Shown: positions 21,163 through 30,937, counted from the first letter of the stretch. The stretch: DNA of 64,000 nt from Polyangiaceae bacterium (GCA_016719945.1 JADJYE010000001.1:372001-436000); one strand, 5' to 3'. The notes: generated by a model not told the origin, from the letters alone. Numbers and translations: made by a program.

Positions 21163-21643
21163 GGTGAAACCCCGAGGGCGACTCGACGACGTCGCTCATC
21201 TGGCCCCGATCGAGATCGAACGCCGCCGCGCCAAAGGCCGGGTCGACCTCGCTCCGCGTGAGCTCTCCGAGCGACCCGGCGCGGGTCGCGGCGCCCGGCT
21301 CGTCGCTGTAGGCGCCGACGGCCTCGTCGAAGCTCAGCCCCGCGAGCACCTTGTCCCGCGCCTCCGCGGCGCGAAGGCAGGCCTGCCCTCGGCTGCGCGT
21401 GACACGCTCGCGCGGATTTTTTGCGCCGGCGTGCTTCACGAGCACGTGGCGGACGGTGATCTTGTCAGGGGCGGCGCTCTTGCCCGAAGGCGCGCGGTTG
21501 GCGAGCTCGAGGCAGGCCTGCTCGGGGCTGGCGACGGCAGGCGACGACGTGGCGCCGGTCGCCCCAGCGGCCGGGGCGCTGGCGCAGCCCACGGCGAAGG
21601 GAGCGAGCGCCAGGCACAGGGAGAGCGCGAGCGCGCGCGTCAT
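21143..21643 (-). CDS. Parvulin-type (PpiC) peptidyl-prolyl isomerase lipoprotein
   Basis: A 166-residue lipoprotein starting at the ATG that overlaps the upstream GST stop (ATGA); the longer frame adds no signal. The lipobox is FAVGC. The PpiC domain spans ~65-165: VRHVLVKHAGA, LSFDEAVGAYSDEPG, GSLGELTRSEVDPAFGAAAF and the closing SPSGFHLILR are hallmark rotamase strands. It is minimal, without the SurA/PrsA helical chaperone domain, so it probably assists folding of specific envelope proteins. Confidence 0.85.
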   Translation of the reverse strand: MTRALALSLCLALAPFAVGCASAPAAGATGATSSPAVASPEQACLELANRAPSGKSAAPDKITVRHVLVKHAGAKNPRERVTRSRGQACLRAAEARDKVLAGLSFDEAVGAYSDEPGAATRAGSLGELTRSEVDPAFGAAAFDLDRGQMSDVVESPSGFHLILRTE

Positions 21644-22371
21644 CGGTGGTGCTCGACGATCCGGTCGCGGTAGGCGACGACGCTCGGGAAGCAGGCAGCG
21701 ATCGCGGGCTCGGCCCACACCTCGCGAGAGGCGGGGCCGAGGGGCTGCCGCGCGTGCGGCGCGATCATGTTGACCGCGCAGCCGACCGCGATGTCCGCGA
21801 AGGTGAAGCCGTCGCCAGCGAGGTACTCGCGCCCGGCGAGCGCGGCCTCGACCTCCTCGAGCACGCGGGAGATCGCCGCCTCGGTCTCGGCTCGGGAGGC
21901 GTTCGGTGAGACGTGTTTGCTAGCGATGAAGCCGGTCCCGAGGCGCGCCAGCGGCAGCGCGGCGCGGCCCAACATCGACAGCGGAGGAGGGACCGCCTCG
22001 AGCAGCGCGGCGTCGCTCGCCAGCAGGCGCTCTACCAGTCGCGCGCGTGCCGCCTGCATCAGCCGCTCGGCCGCCTCGTTCCAGGCGAGCACCTCAGCTT
22101 CGACAGCCCTCGGGAAGAGGGGGCTGCCCTTGCCGCGCTCCTCGGCCCAGCGAGCGATCTCGAGCGAGTCGCGAGCGACGAAGCGGCCGTCGAGCAGCAT
22201 CGGGACGGTGGGCTTGCGCAGCAGATCGCGGCCCATGACCCTGAGCAGCGGCTCGTACACCATGGGCACGTGGACGAGGCTCTTCGTCGGGACGACGTGG
22301 TGTTCGAGCGCCCAGCGAGCCTTCTCGCTCCACGCCGACTGCGGGATGTGGACTAGCGTCGGGAGTGCCAT
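21640..22371 (-). CDS. Glutathione S-transferase family protein
   Basis: A 243-residue GST-fold protein. The thioredoxin-like N-terminal domain contains HIPQSAWSEKARWALEHH (active-site region with Ser14) and the cis-Pro segment KPTVPMLLDGRFVARDSLEIARW. The all-helical C-terminal domain has AGDGFTFADIAVGCAVN, the usual N-capping box. The N-terminal Ser-x-x-x-R type active site suggests a bacterial detoxifying or isomerase GST. It is the first gene of a two-gene unit with the parvulin lipoprotein. Confidence 0.85.
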   Translation of the reverse strand: MALPTLVHIPQSAWSEKARWALEHHVVPTKSLVHVPMVYEPLLRVMGRDLLRKPTVPMLLDGRFVARDSLEIARWAEERGKGSPLFPRAVEAEVLAWNEAAERLMQAARARLVERLLASDAALLEAVPPPLSMLGRAALPLARLGTGFIASKHVSPNASRAETEAAISRVLEEVEAALAGREYLAGDGFTFADIAVGCAVNMIAPHARQPLGPASREVWAEPAIAACFPSVVAYRDRIVEHHR

Positions 22372-22430
22372 GCGGCCGGCGGTGTTACCACAGCCGGCCG
22401 CATGGCAAACCCCCGAGCTGGAGGCACCCG

Positions 22431-24378
22431 CTACTTGCTCGGCAGTGCTTGAGCCGCCTGCTCGAGCGCGGCCTCACCCGCCGGCGCGCCGACGACTTTG
22501 TACTTGGCGATCGCGAGCAAGGCCTTCAAGCCGTACCCGAGGGTGAACACCAAGAGGAAGCCGACGACGAGCGTGATGGGGGCCGGCAACAGGGCGAGCG
22601 CCCAGTCGTGCTTCGGTCCGCTCGTGCCCTTGTCGACCAGGTAGTCGGAGAGCGCAGCCCCGCCGAACAGGACGCCGACCGGCAAGGCCAAACACCAGAG
22701 CAGCGCGAGCGTGCGCCACCCGAAGAACGGCTTGAAGGTCGACAGCGGGATCTTGTTGTTGAGGCGGGCCCGAAGGATCGCCTGCAGCTTGCCCAGATAC
22801 AGGATGCCCGACGCGAGGATCACGACGATCGCGAGCAGCATGAAGACCAGCACGCCCATCAGGGCGATGTAGACGTACGCCTTCGAGGCGCCGGGCTGGA
22901 CGAACACGTACTCGAGCGTGGCGAGCAGCTGGCCGACGAACATGCTCATCGCGGGGATGGCGACGAACGACAGCGCGATGCTGGTGAGGATGGTGATGAC
23001 GAACAGAGCGGCGAGCACGCCGAGGGACACGAGCATCTCGTTTCCGACCCGCTTGAGCACGAGGGTGAAGACCTCGGTCGCCTTGATCTCCCCCTTCATG
23101 GCCCGCTCGGGAGCCTTGACGATGTCGCGCACCAGATCCTTGATCGCCACGAAGAAGAGGGCGATCGCCAGCACGATGAGCACGGTCGGCACGTAGCCCA
23201 TCACGCCTTGCATCGCCTTCAAGTGCCCCGCGACGGACTTGAAGACCTGAAAGTCTTCCTGGAACTGCGCCGCGTTCTCCAGGATGGCGACCCCGAGATC
23301 TTCCTGCTCGCCGGTCGAGACCTGCTGCAGGGGGACGAGCAGCAGGCCCGGCATCGCCGCCACGTCCTCCAGGTGGTCGTCGGCCGCGTCGAACGCAGCG
23401 TCCTGCACGACCAGCTGTGGGTTCGTCTGCTCGGCCATCGCGCCTTGCACGGTGCGCATGGCGAACAGCACGCCGGTCAACATCAGGATGGCGAGGGTGA
23501 GCGCGGCGCCGGCCATCGCGCTGTACCCGAGCAGCTTGCCGGTCTGCCCGGGGTATTTGTTCTTCTGCACGAAGGGCAGGAGCAACAGCAGGATGCCGCT
23601 CAAGCTCAGCCAAGCGAGGATGCCCGTCACCTTGCCGACCCGGGCGTCGTTCTTGGCGCGGATCTTGTCGACGGTCTTGTCGTGGGTCTTGTCGCGGACC
23701 TCGTGCAGCTTCGACCGGAGGACGCCGATGTAGAGCGCGGCGAGCTTGTCGAGGTCGTCCGGGTCGAGCCCGGAGAGCGCCTCGGCCTGCTCCTCGAACT
23801 GCGCCTCGGCCTCGGGCGACATGTCTCGCTCCATCTCGAGCTCGCCGAGCTCGGCCGGCGTGACCTCGGTGAGCGCCTCGAGATCTGCCGCGTCGAGGCC
23901 TTCCATCCCCTCGAACGTGGCCTCGTCGAGCTCGTAGTCCTTGCCGTCGACGCCGAGGCCCTCGGCGGAGTCGTTCGTCGCCTCACCGACCTCGTAGCCC
24001 GCCGCTTCGGCGTCGGCGAGGTCGTAGTCGTCGGAGCCCGGAGCCTCCTCGACGTATTCACCCTCTTGCGGGGCGTCTCCATTGTCTTCGGGTTGTCCTG
24101 CGGGCGCCGGCTGGCTCGGCGGCGGGGCGTGCGTCGGACGCAGCGGGTGGCGCGTCGGACGCAGCAGGCGGCGCATCGGACGCAGCGGGCGGCGCGTCGG
24201 ACGCAGCAGGTGGCGCATCGGACGCAGCGGGCGGCGCATCGGGCGCAGCGGGCGGCGCATCGGACGCAGCGGGTGGCGCATCGGGGGGGTCGCCGTCGTC
24301 GTCTTGGGCCGACGCGGCTGACGTCATGGAAAGCACCGTGAATCCGACGAGGGCAAGCCAGGTAGGGACTTTGCGCAT
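22431..24378 (-). CDS. Multi-TM membrane protein with heptapeptide repeat, one frame change
   Basis: The gene begins at ATG 24378 with a signal peptide (KVPTWLALVGFTVLSMTSA), then DDDGDPP and seven DAPPAAS-type heptads. Near 24125-24133 the coding frame changes by +1 into QPAPAGQPEDNGDAP, which continues to 22431. The mature protein has a very acidic region (~100-210), then seven or eight hydrophobic segments (for example SLSGILLLLLPFV, VLIVLAIALFFVAI, VLVFMLLAIVVILASGILYL) and a short tail. No transporter motif is recognised; the length is about 649 residues. Reading the downstream frame alone would give an Arg-rich false N-terminus. Confidence 0.75.
24136..24282 (-). repeat. 21-bp tandem repeat, seven units, coding DAPPAAS
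   Basis: Seven contiguous 21-bp units (147 bp) encode near-identical heptapeptides DAPPAAS, with one DAPPAAP. The units differ at a few third positions. They form a Pro/Ala linker directly after the signal peptide of the membrane protein and end a few bases before its frame change. Such arrays vary in copy number by slippage. Confidence 0.9.
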
Positions 24379-24422
24379 TGTCGCGGATGCTACACGGAGG
24401 GCGGCGCTCCGCGAGGCCGCGA

Positions 24423-25784
24423 TCAGCGAGACAGCCAAACCCACCCGAAGGCCGCGGCGACCAGCAGGAGCAGCGCGATCCCGGAGAGGATCAAGAGCAG
24501 CGCGCCTCGAGCCTTCGGCCGAGCGAGCGGAGGGGGAGGGGGCAGGGGGACCGGGGCGTAGGGGAGTTGAATCGGCGCTCCCCGCGCTTGCGGGGTCGTG
24601 ATCCCATGGCTGGCCGCAGGCGGGCCGAGCTGCGCCCGGAGGGCGGCGGCCCCCTGCGGGGTCGCGACGCCGTGGGTGTCGCCGTAGACGTCGGGCAGCT
24701 GGCTCGCGCGCGCTGGCTGAACCACGACGTGCGGCGCCGATTGGGGGCGTGGGTCGATGACGATCGGCGCCATCATGATCGCCGTCCCACCCCCGACCTT
24801 GCGACCGACGGTAGGCGAGTGAGGGGCCCCGGGCGTGGGCGGCGCGCTCGGTGACGAGCGCGCGAAGGCGCCGGACCCGGGCGTGGCAACGGGCAGGCTG
24901 CCGCGAGAGCTGCGCCGGCCGGTGAGGGCTCGGAGCATCTCGGAGGCGGTCGGCGGGCGCTCCGCCGGGCTCACGCGCGTCGCCCGCTCGATCACCTCGA
25001 AGAAGGGAGAGCTCCGCAGCTCGGGGCCGAACGGAGCAGGGACGCCGCGCACCTTGTCCATGCAGACGACCAGCGGAGCGCCGTCGTAGACCGCCTTGCC
25101 CGTGAGCATCTCGGCGAACACCAGCGCGACCGCGTAGAGGTCGGTCGCGGCCGCGACGGGCTTGCTCCCGATCTGCTCGGGCGACATGTAGGCCGGCGTC
25201 CCGATCATGATGCCCTCGGCGGTGACCCCCAGCTCGTTGGAGATGACGTCCTTCGCGACCCCGAAATCCAGGAGCTTGATGGGCCCCCCTGGGTCGCCCG
25301 TGGGCGGTGGAGGGAGGCCCGGGCGTTCGCACAGGAAGATGTTCGCCGGCTTGATGTCCCGGTGGACGATGCCCAGCCGGTGAGCCTCCTCGAGCGAGCC
25401 GAGCAGCGCCTCGGCCACCTCGAGCGCCCGCTCCTCGCTCAGCGGCCCCGCCGCGAGCACCGACTCGAGTGATCGGCCCTGCAACAGCTCGAAGGCGATG
25501 AACGGCGCCCCGTGCTGGGTGGTCCCCGTGTCGAGCACGCGGATCGTGCTCGGGTGGGTCAGCCGCATCGCCAGCTCAGCCTCGCGGCGGAAGCGAGCGG
25601 CGGTGTCGTCCTGCAGCATGGCCCCGTAGGTCAGGACCTTGAGCGCGACGGGGACGCCGTCGCTCACGCGGGTGGCGCGATGCACGGCGCCGAAGCCGCC
25701 ACGGCCGATCTCGTCCTCGAGCCGGTAGCGGCCGACGACGATCGTGCCTCGGGTCCAGCCCGCCCCACCGGGTCCGAGAGCCAT
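24423..25784 (-). CDS. Ser/Thr protein kinase with C-terminal TM anchor
   Basis: A 453-residue Hanks-type kinase. The Gly-rich loop GRGGFG is at 27-32, Lys49 in ALKVL, HRDIKPAN from 141, DFG at 173-175 and GTPAYMSPEQ in the activation segment. After the kinase domain (~15-290) comes a ~135-residue Pro-rich linker with several TP-rich motifs (VATPGSG, TPGAPHSPTVG, ITTPQAR). One transmembrane helix lies at the very C-terminus (LLILSGIALLLLVAAAFGW), with only a few residues after it. There is therefore no extracytoplasmic sensor, and the input must come through the linker, the TM or a partner protein. It lies 44 bp upstream of the multi-TM protein gene. Confidence 0.88.
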   Translation of the reverse strand: MALGPGGAGWTRGTIVVGRYRLEDEIGRGGFGAVHRATRVSDGVPVALKVLTYGAMLQDDTAARFRREAELAMRLTHPSTIRVLDTGTTQHGAPFIAFELLQGRSLESVLAAGPLSEERALEVAEALLGSLEEAHRLGIVHRDIKPANIFLCERPGLPPPPTGDPGGPIKLLDFGVAKDVISNELGVTAEGIMIGTPAYMSPEQIGSKPVAAATDLYAVALVFAEMLTGKAVYDGAPLVVCMDKVRGVPAPFGPELRSSPFFEVIERATRVSPAERPPTASEMLRALTGRRSSRGSLPVATPGSGAFARSSPSAPPTPGAPHSPTVGRKVGGGTAIMMAPIVIDPRPQSAPHVVVQPARASQLPDVYGDTHGVATPQGAAALRAQLGPPAASHGITTPQARGAPIQLPYAPVPLPPPPPLARPKARGALLLILSGIALLLLVAAAFGWVWLSR

Positions 25785-25825
25785 GCCCGGTCAGGATAGA
25801 TGAAAAGCGCGGACGGCCAGCAGTT

Positions 25826-27502
25826 TCACGCGGACTTGTCCTCGCCGGAGAGGCGCAGCTGCAGCTCGGCGATCAGCCCGGCCGTCGACGCGTCGTGGTC
25901 GCCGGCGGGGGCCCCGGGCTCGAGCTCGGGGAGGATGCGGCCCGCGAGCTGCTTGCCGAGCTCCACGCCCCACTGATCGAACGAGTTGATGCCCCAGATC
26001 GAGCCCATCACGAAGATCTTGTGCTCGTAGAGGGCGATCAGGGCGCCGAGCGTGCGGGGGTCGAGGCGGTCATAGAGGATCGTCGTCGAGGGGCGGCTGC
26101 CCGCGAAGGACTTGTGCTTGGCGAGCTTGTCGAGCTCTGCCCCGCGCACACCTGCGCGCTCGAGCTCCGCGCGCGCCTCCGCCTCGGTCTTGCCCCGCAT
26201 CAGCGCCTCCGCCTGCGCGAGGACGTTCGCGAGCAGCAGCCGATGGTGGCGGCCCACAGGGTTGTGGCTGTTCGCGGCGATCAGGAAATCGCACGGGATG
26301 ACCCGCGTGCCCTGGTGGATCAGCTGGTAGAACGCGTGCTGTCCGTTGGTGCCGGGCTCGCCGAACAACGCCGGCCCCGTGTCGCAGCCGACCACGCCGC
26401 CATCGGCGCGGACGCCCTTGCCGTTGCTCTCCATGTCGGCCTGCTGCAGGTAGGCGGGCAGGCGGTGCAGCGTCTGGTCGTACGGCAACACGGCGTGACA
26501 GCCACAGCCCCAGAAGTTGGTGTTCCACACGCCGAACAGGCCCAGGAGGGCGGGGAGGTTGTCCTCGAGGGGCGCCGTGCGGAAGTGCTCGTCGACGACG
26601 TGGGCGCCCTCGAGCAGCTCCTCGAAGCGATCGAAGCCGACCGCGAGGGCGATCGACAGGCCGATGCTGGACCACAGGGAGTAGCGCCCCCCGACCCAGT
26701 CCCAGAAGACGAACATGTTCTCGAGCGAGATGCCGAACTCCTGCACCTCCTTGGCGTTCGTCGACAGCGCGAAGAAATGTCGAGCGATGTGGATCTCCTT
26801 CTGGGCCGTCCGCAGGAACCAGGCGCGGGCGGTGCGCGCGTTCTCGAGCGTCTCTTGGGTCGTGAAGGTCTTCGACGCCACGAGGAACAGCGTCGTCTCA
26901 GGGTCCAGCTCCGAGAGCGTCCGCGCGATGTGGGTGCCGTCGACGTTCGAGACGAAGTGCACCTTCGGGCCGCCGAGCCGGTACGGCTCGAGCGCCTCGA
27001 CGACCATGAGCGGTCCGAGATCCGAGCCGCCGATGCCGATGTTGACGACGTGCTCGATTCGCTTGCCCGTGTAGCCGCGGTGCGCGCCGCTGCGGACCGC
27101 GTCGCTGGCGCGACGCATGTGCTCGAGCGCAGCCCGGACGTCGGGCATGACGTCGGCGCCCTCGACGTGGACCGGCCGTCGCGAGCGTTCGCGCAGCGCG
27201 ACGTGGAGCACCGCGCGCCCCTCGGTCGAGTTGACCCGCTCGCCGGCGAACATCCGGTCTCTGTGCGCCTCGAGGCCGACCTCTCGCGCGAGCGCGCACA
27301 ACAGCGCGACCGTCTCGGGCGTCGCGCGCTGCTTCGCGAAGTCGAGCAGCATCGGCGCCGCGCCGCGCCCGAGGTCGAGGCGGCGGGAGAGCCGCTCGAA
27401 GCGGGCGGGGTCGCGCTCGAACAGCTCGCGCACCGAGGTGGTCGCGAGCTCGGCTTGGTGGTCTCGCAGCTTCGCCCAGGAGTCGAGGGTCGTGCAGGTC
27501 AT
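25826..27502 (-). CDS. pgi: Glucose-6-phosphate isomerase
   Basis: A 558-residue enzyme interconverting glucose-6-phosphate and fructose-6-phosphate in the cytoplasm. Conserved segments are visible: VNIGIGGSDLGP, LVASKTFTTQETLENA, VFWDWVGGRYSLWSSIGL, LPYDQTLHRLPAYLQQADMESNGK, GTNGQHAFYQLIHQGT, and NSFDQWGVELGK near the end. The length matches the bacterial/eukaryotic PGI family. It is transcribed alone, 41 bp upstream of the kinase gene, and shows no frame problem. Confidence 0.95.
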   Translation of the reverse strand: MTCTTLDSWAKLRDHQAELATTSVRELFERDPARFERLSRRLDLGRGAAPMLLDFAKQRATPETVALLCALAREVGLEAHRDRMFAGERVNSTEGRAVLHVALRERSRRPVHVEGADVMPDVRAALEHMRRASDAVRSGAHRGYTGKRIEHVVNIGIGGSDLGPLMVVEALEPYRLGGPKVHFVSNVDGTHIARTLSELDPETTLFLVASKTFTTQETLENARTARAWFLRTAQKEIHIARHFFALSTNAKEVQEFGISLENMFVFWDWVGGRYSLWSSIGLSIALAVGFDRFEELLEGAHVVDEHFRTAPLEDNLPALLGLFGVWNTNFWGCGCHAVLPYDQTLHRLPAYLQQADMESNGKGVRADGGVVGCDTGPALFGEPGTNGQHAFYQLIHQGTRVIPCDFLIAANSHNPVGRHHRLLLANVLAQAEALMRGKTEAEARAELERAGVRGAELDKLAKHKSFAGSRPSTTILYDRLDPRTLGALIALYEHKIFVMGSIWGINSFDQWGVELGKQLAGRILPELEPGAPAGDHDASTAGLIAELQLRLSGEDKSA

Positions 27503-27693
27503 CGCGCCCGGAGGCTACTCCAAATCACGCCAACCCCCGACCCGCCCCCGAGGTCCATCCCGAACGAACGATCCGCGAACGTGCGTACGCGGCAGGCGAG
27601 CCGCAGCGCGAGATCTCGCGCGAAGCTGTTTTCGCGCCGTTTTTTGTGTGCCGGCATTTGGAAACCGCCGCGGAGGATCGTTACGCTTGCCCC

Positions 27694-28602
27694 ATGCAGA
27701 GCCGTGCGGGCGATGGTCGATCGCCTACGTTTCCGTTCCCGACTCGTCGGGTCGACGTCATCGATGGGGAGATGGCTTACTTCGACCACGGCGAGGGCCA
27801 CCCGGTGGTCTTCGTGCACGGCCTGGTGGGCGACTTCACCCACTTCGAGCATGTGGCGGTGCGGCTCGCGGCGCAGGGTTTCCGCGTCATTGGCGTCGAT
27901 CTTCCGGGGTGCGGCGTCTCCCACAAGCGCCGCGAGCGCCATGAGCTCGGCGGATACGCGCGCGACGTGCTGACGCTGCTCGACGAGCTCGGGATCGAGC
28001 GGGCCTCGCTCGTGGGGCACTCGGCGGGCGGAGCGATCGTGACCGAGGCCGCCCTCCGCGCGCCGACCCGCGTGGCCCGCGTGGGCCTGTTGAGCAGCGC
28101 GGGCCTGCGGCGCTACCCGTGGGGCGCTCAGCTCGCCGCGAAGGCGATCATCAACAAGTGGCTGCTCGAGCGGACCCTCGAGCGCCTCGCGATGCCGCTG
28201 CTCGACATGGTGCTGGTCGAGCGCAACGCCTACACCGACAAATTCGTCCGCGACGCCCTCAATCGGCCGGTCGACGCGACGTCGTCCGAGATGGCGCGCG
28301 TCATGGCCGACCTCGTCCCCGAGCTGATCGAGCCGATCGTGCTCGACCGCGGCCACCTGTTGAAGATGCCCCTGCTCGTGCTGTGGGGAGACGCCGACAA
28401 GCTGGTGCCGATGGAGAGCGTCGAGTGGCTGTCGAGGCGCATCCCGCGGGGGACCTTCCGGCTGCTGCCCTCATGTGGGCACATGCCGATGATCGAGCGC
28501 CCCGAGCGGACGGCCCGCGAGCTCGCCGCGTTCCTCGCCCCCGAGGTGCAGCGCTCCCGCCCGGTCGAGCCGGGCGTGGCCGTGGCGCGCAAGGCCGCCT
28601 GA
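27694..28602 (+). CDS. Alpha/beta hydrolase
   Basis: A 302-residue alpha/beta-hydrolase. The oxyanion segment is VFVHGLVGDFTHF, the nucleophile elbow is GHSAGGAI (Ser nucleophile), the acid is in LLVLWGDADKLVPM and the His in LPSCGHMPMIERPER. The ATG at 27694 is preferred over the longer frame because no plausible protein sequence precedes it. The protein has no signal peptide. An ester or lipid substrate is likely; the following gene is an acyltransferase, so the pair may act in lipid turnover. Confidence 0.85.
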   Translation: MQSRAGDGRSPTFPFPTRRVDVIDGEMAYFDHGEGHPVVFVHGLVGDFTHFEHVAVRLAAQGFRVIGVDLPGCGVSHKRRERHELGGYARDVLTLLDELGIERASLVGHSAGGAIVTEAALRAPTRVARVGLLSSAGLRRYPWGAQLAAKAIINKWLLERTLERLAMPLLDMVLVERNAYTDKFVRDALNRPVDATSSEMARVMADLVPELIEPIVLDRGHLLKMPLLVLWGDADKLVPMESVEWLSRRIPRGTFRLLPSCGHMPMIERPERTARELAAFLAPEVQRSRPVEPGVAVARKAA

Positions 28603-28692
28603 GCGGGGCCGCCTGAGCGGGGCCGCGAGGCCCCCGCCGACAGACCTGCACATCCGGCAGGCGCCCGCCCCGAGGTTTGCTAGATTCGGGGC

Positions 28693-29508
28693 GTGGGGCG
28701 CGACCTTGAAGAGATCGAGATCCCGGAGGTCTCGTTCGACACGCTGAGGAAATCGCACCGCGTCTGGGCGCCGGTGGTGCGCCGCTATTTCCGCTCGGAG
28801 GTCCGGCACATGAGCCGCATCCCGGACGAGCAGTGCCTGATCGTGGGGCACCACGACGGCGGGGTGTTGCCCATCAACGCCATCTGTTTCGGCGTCGCCT
28901 GGTACGACCACTTCGCCTTCGAGAGGCCCCTCTACGTCCTGGCCCACGACCTGATCCACAAGGTCTTCGGGCCCTTCACGGATCTGCTGCCGAGGTCGGG
29001 GCTCATCCCGGCCGACCGCGCCGTGATGGACAGGCTCGTGACGACCGGGCACTCCATGCTGGTGTTTCCTGGGGCGTCGCGCGAGACGTTCCGGCCCATC
29101 TGGGAGCGGCGCAACATCGACCTCGGTGGGCGGGTGGGGTTTGTGCGGCAGGCGTTGAAGCATGGCCTCCCCATCCTCCCCATCGTCAGCGCCGGCTCGC
29201 ACGAGACGGTCTTCGTCCTGTCGCGCGGGACCCGCGTGGCCGAGCGGCTGGGGCTGAGGCGGTTCGTGCGCAGCGCCGACAGCCTGCCGCTGATGGTGGG
29301 GCTGCCCTGGGGCGTGTGGGCGATCCCTGCGCTGCCTCAGCTCCCGCTGCCGGCCAAGATCACGTCCGAGGTGCTCGAGCCCATCCGCCTGACGGGCGAT
29401 CCCGACGATCCCGTCGCCGTCCAGGAGGGGTTCGACCGCGTCCTCGCCACGATGCAGGCCGCCGTGCACCGGCTCTACGACGAGCGGCGCTGGCCGATCT
29501 TCGGCTGA
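28693..29508 (+). CDS. Lysophospholipid/diacylglycerol acyltransferase-like protein
   Basis: A 271-residue PlsC-superfamily protein starting at GTG 28693. The catalytic block appears as VGHHDGGVLPINAI in place of the usual NHxxxxD/HPHG. The downstream block is MLVFPGASRETFRP, matching the PGGxRE-type element of diacylglycerol-acyltransferase-like members. A conserved LPILPIVSAGSHET stretch follows. It probably acylates a lipid or glycolipid at the inner membrane. It follows the hydrolase gene by 90 bp on the same strand and converges with the DUF1554 lipoprotein gene, 4 bp apart. Confidence 0.8.
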   Translation: MGRDLEEIEIPEVSFDTLRKSHRVWAPVVRRYFRSEVRHMSRIPDEQCLIVGHHDGGVLPINAICFGVAWYDHFAFERPLYVLAHDLIHKVFGPFTDLLPRSGLIPADRAVMDRLVTTGHSMLVFPGASRETFRPIWERRNIDLGGRVGFVRQALKHGLPILPIVSAGSHETVFVLSRGTRVAERLGLRRFVRSADSLPLMVGLPWGVWAIPALPQLPLPAKITSEVLEPIRLTGDPDDPVAVQEGFDRVLATMQAAVHRLYDERRWPIFG

Positions 29509-29512
29509 GCCC

Positions 29513-30937
29513 TCATTGCTCGAAGCAGTAGAGGCGGATGGGGGTGCCGCAGTTGAGGTAGTTCATGGAGGTCCATTCGAAGCTGGAGACCGACGCGTTG
29601 CCGTACCAGCCGCCGAACTGCGCGCTCGAGGTCGTCCAAGCGCTGCAGTTGACTCCCTGCTGGTTGCCGAGGGAGTTGGTCCCGGTCCAAACCGGGAGGT
29701 AGCCCGAGCCGAGGTTCGCGCCCAGCTCGGTGACGACGATGGGGGCGTCGATCGTCGTGTCGGTCAGGTCCGCGAAGTCGTCGGCCACCTTCACGCCGTC
29801 GAGCCGGACCCACGGGATCGACGAGTTGACGAAGGTGGTGACGGGCGTCGTCCCGCTCACGCTGAGCCAGGCCTTGTAGGTCCCCGGCAGGCCGGCGGCC
29901 TGCGCGCGCGCCGCGCAGATCGCGTCGCCTCCGGCGATCCCGCCGAGGCTGCCGAGGTGCGTGGTGCTGGTCACGAACACCCTCCGCGCGGGCCGGCACT
30001 GCGACTCCACGCACAGGTTGCCTGCGGCGCAGTCTTCGTCCTCCGCGCAAGTCGCGCCGCACATGGGGCCGCCGCTGCAAACGTAGGGGTCGCAGCTCGA
30101 GACGGCAGCGCCAGCGGGCGCGAGCGCGTCCACGGGGCACGCCGGCTCGCCGCCCGTGCACAGCTCCTCCAGGTCGCAGGGGCCCACCGCCGCTCTGCAC
30201 AGGTCACCCGCCGAGGCGAAGACGTCGGCGCCGCAGCTAGCGGCCACCCCGTCGCACTGCTCCTCCAGGTCGCAAGGACCCGCCGAGACCCGACACAGCG
30301 TGCCTGCAGCGTCGACGTCGTCGTCGGGGCACGCAGCGTTCGCGCCGTCGCACTCCTCGTCGAGGTCGCAGTCGCCGGCGGCCGGCCGACACACGGTGCC
30401 GAGGTCCGCGACGAGATCGGTTGGGCACTCGGGCGACGAGCCATCGCACGACTCCCCTGGGTCGCAGTCTCCCTCGCTCGGTCGACACTCTGTCTTCGCC
30501 GGGGCGATCACGTCGGCGGGGCAGTCGAGCGCGCTGCCGTCGCAGGACTCGGCCACGTCACGCGCCCCCGCCGCCGCCCGGCACATGGTGCCGGCCGCGG
30601 CCGGGGCGCAGGTTCCATCGAACGAGCCGCTTATGGCCTCCACGCACGCGTCGCAGGCGGCGCCGCAGGCCGTGTCGCAGCACACGCCGTCGACGCAGAA
30701 GCCCGACGCGCACGCCGAGCCGCGGTCGCACTCGCTGCCGAGCTCGAGCGCCGCAGCGCCGCCGCCGCCCTCGATCCCGCCGCCGCCGCCCGCCGCGGGC
30801 GCCCCACCCTCGACTCCGCCGCCGCCGCCTGCCGCAGGACCGCCACCGGCGGCCCCCGACGCGCCGCTGCCCCCCGTATTCGCGTCGTCTCCACACGCCG
30901 CCAGAAGGGCGGCGACCCCACAAAGCCATCGTCGCAT
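29513..30937 (-). CDS. Cys-rich lipoprotein with C-terminal DUF1554 domain
   Basis: A 474-residue lipoprotein from ATG 30937 (lipobox ALLAAC). A Gly-rich linker is followed by Cys-rich units of ~35 residues, CDLEEQCDG / CRPAAGDCDLDEECDG, related to disintegrin-like repeats of myxobacterial proteins (about six, residues ~75-300). A C-terminal ~145-residue domain opens with RVFVTSTTHLGSLGG and closes with TPIRLYCFEQ. It has the WTGTNSLG and CSAWTTSSAQFGGW features of DUF1554 (collagenase NC10/endostatin-like), known from Leptospira and Myxococcota surface proteins. It is the last gene of the kinase-sigma-lipoprotein operon. Confidence 0.82.
   Translation of the reverse strand: MRRWLCGVAALLAACGDDANTGGSGASGAAGGGPAAGGGGGVEGGAPAAGGGGGIEGGGGAAALELGSECDRGSACASGFCVDGVCCDTACGAACDACVEAISGSFDGTCAPAAAGTMCRAAAGARDVAESCDGSALDCPADVIAPAKTECRPSEGDCDPGESCDGSSPECPTDLVADLGTVCRPAAGDCDLDEECDGANAACPDDDVDAAGTLCRVSAGPCDLEEQCDGVAASCGADVFASAGDLCRAAVGPCDLEELCTGGEPACPVDALAPAGAAVSSCDPYVCSGGPMCGATCAEDEDCAAGNLCVESQCRPARRVFVTSTTHLGSLGGIAGGDAICAARAQAAGLPGTYKAWLSVSGTTPVTTFVNSSIPWVRLDGVKVADDFADLTDTTIDAPIVVTELGANLGSGYLPVWTGTNSLGNQQGVNCSAWTTSSAQFGGWYGNASVSSFEWTSMNYLNCGTPIRLYCFEQ

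Noticed and set aside
24110..24140. Programmed ribosomal frameshift in the repeat-bearing membrane protein
   Set aside because: No slippery heptamer or downstream pseudoknot is visible; an indel in the CGGGGCG tract is simpler.
22365..24341. Long plus-strand open frame opposite the multi-TM protein gene
   Set aside because: It is antisense to a gene with clear TM helices and a signal peptide; its product is repetitive and charged, as expected from a high-GC shadow frame.
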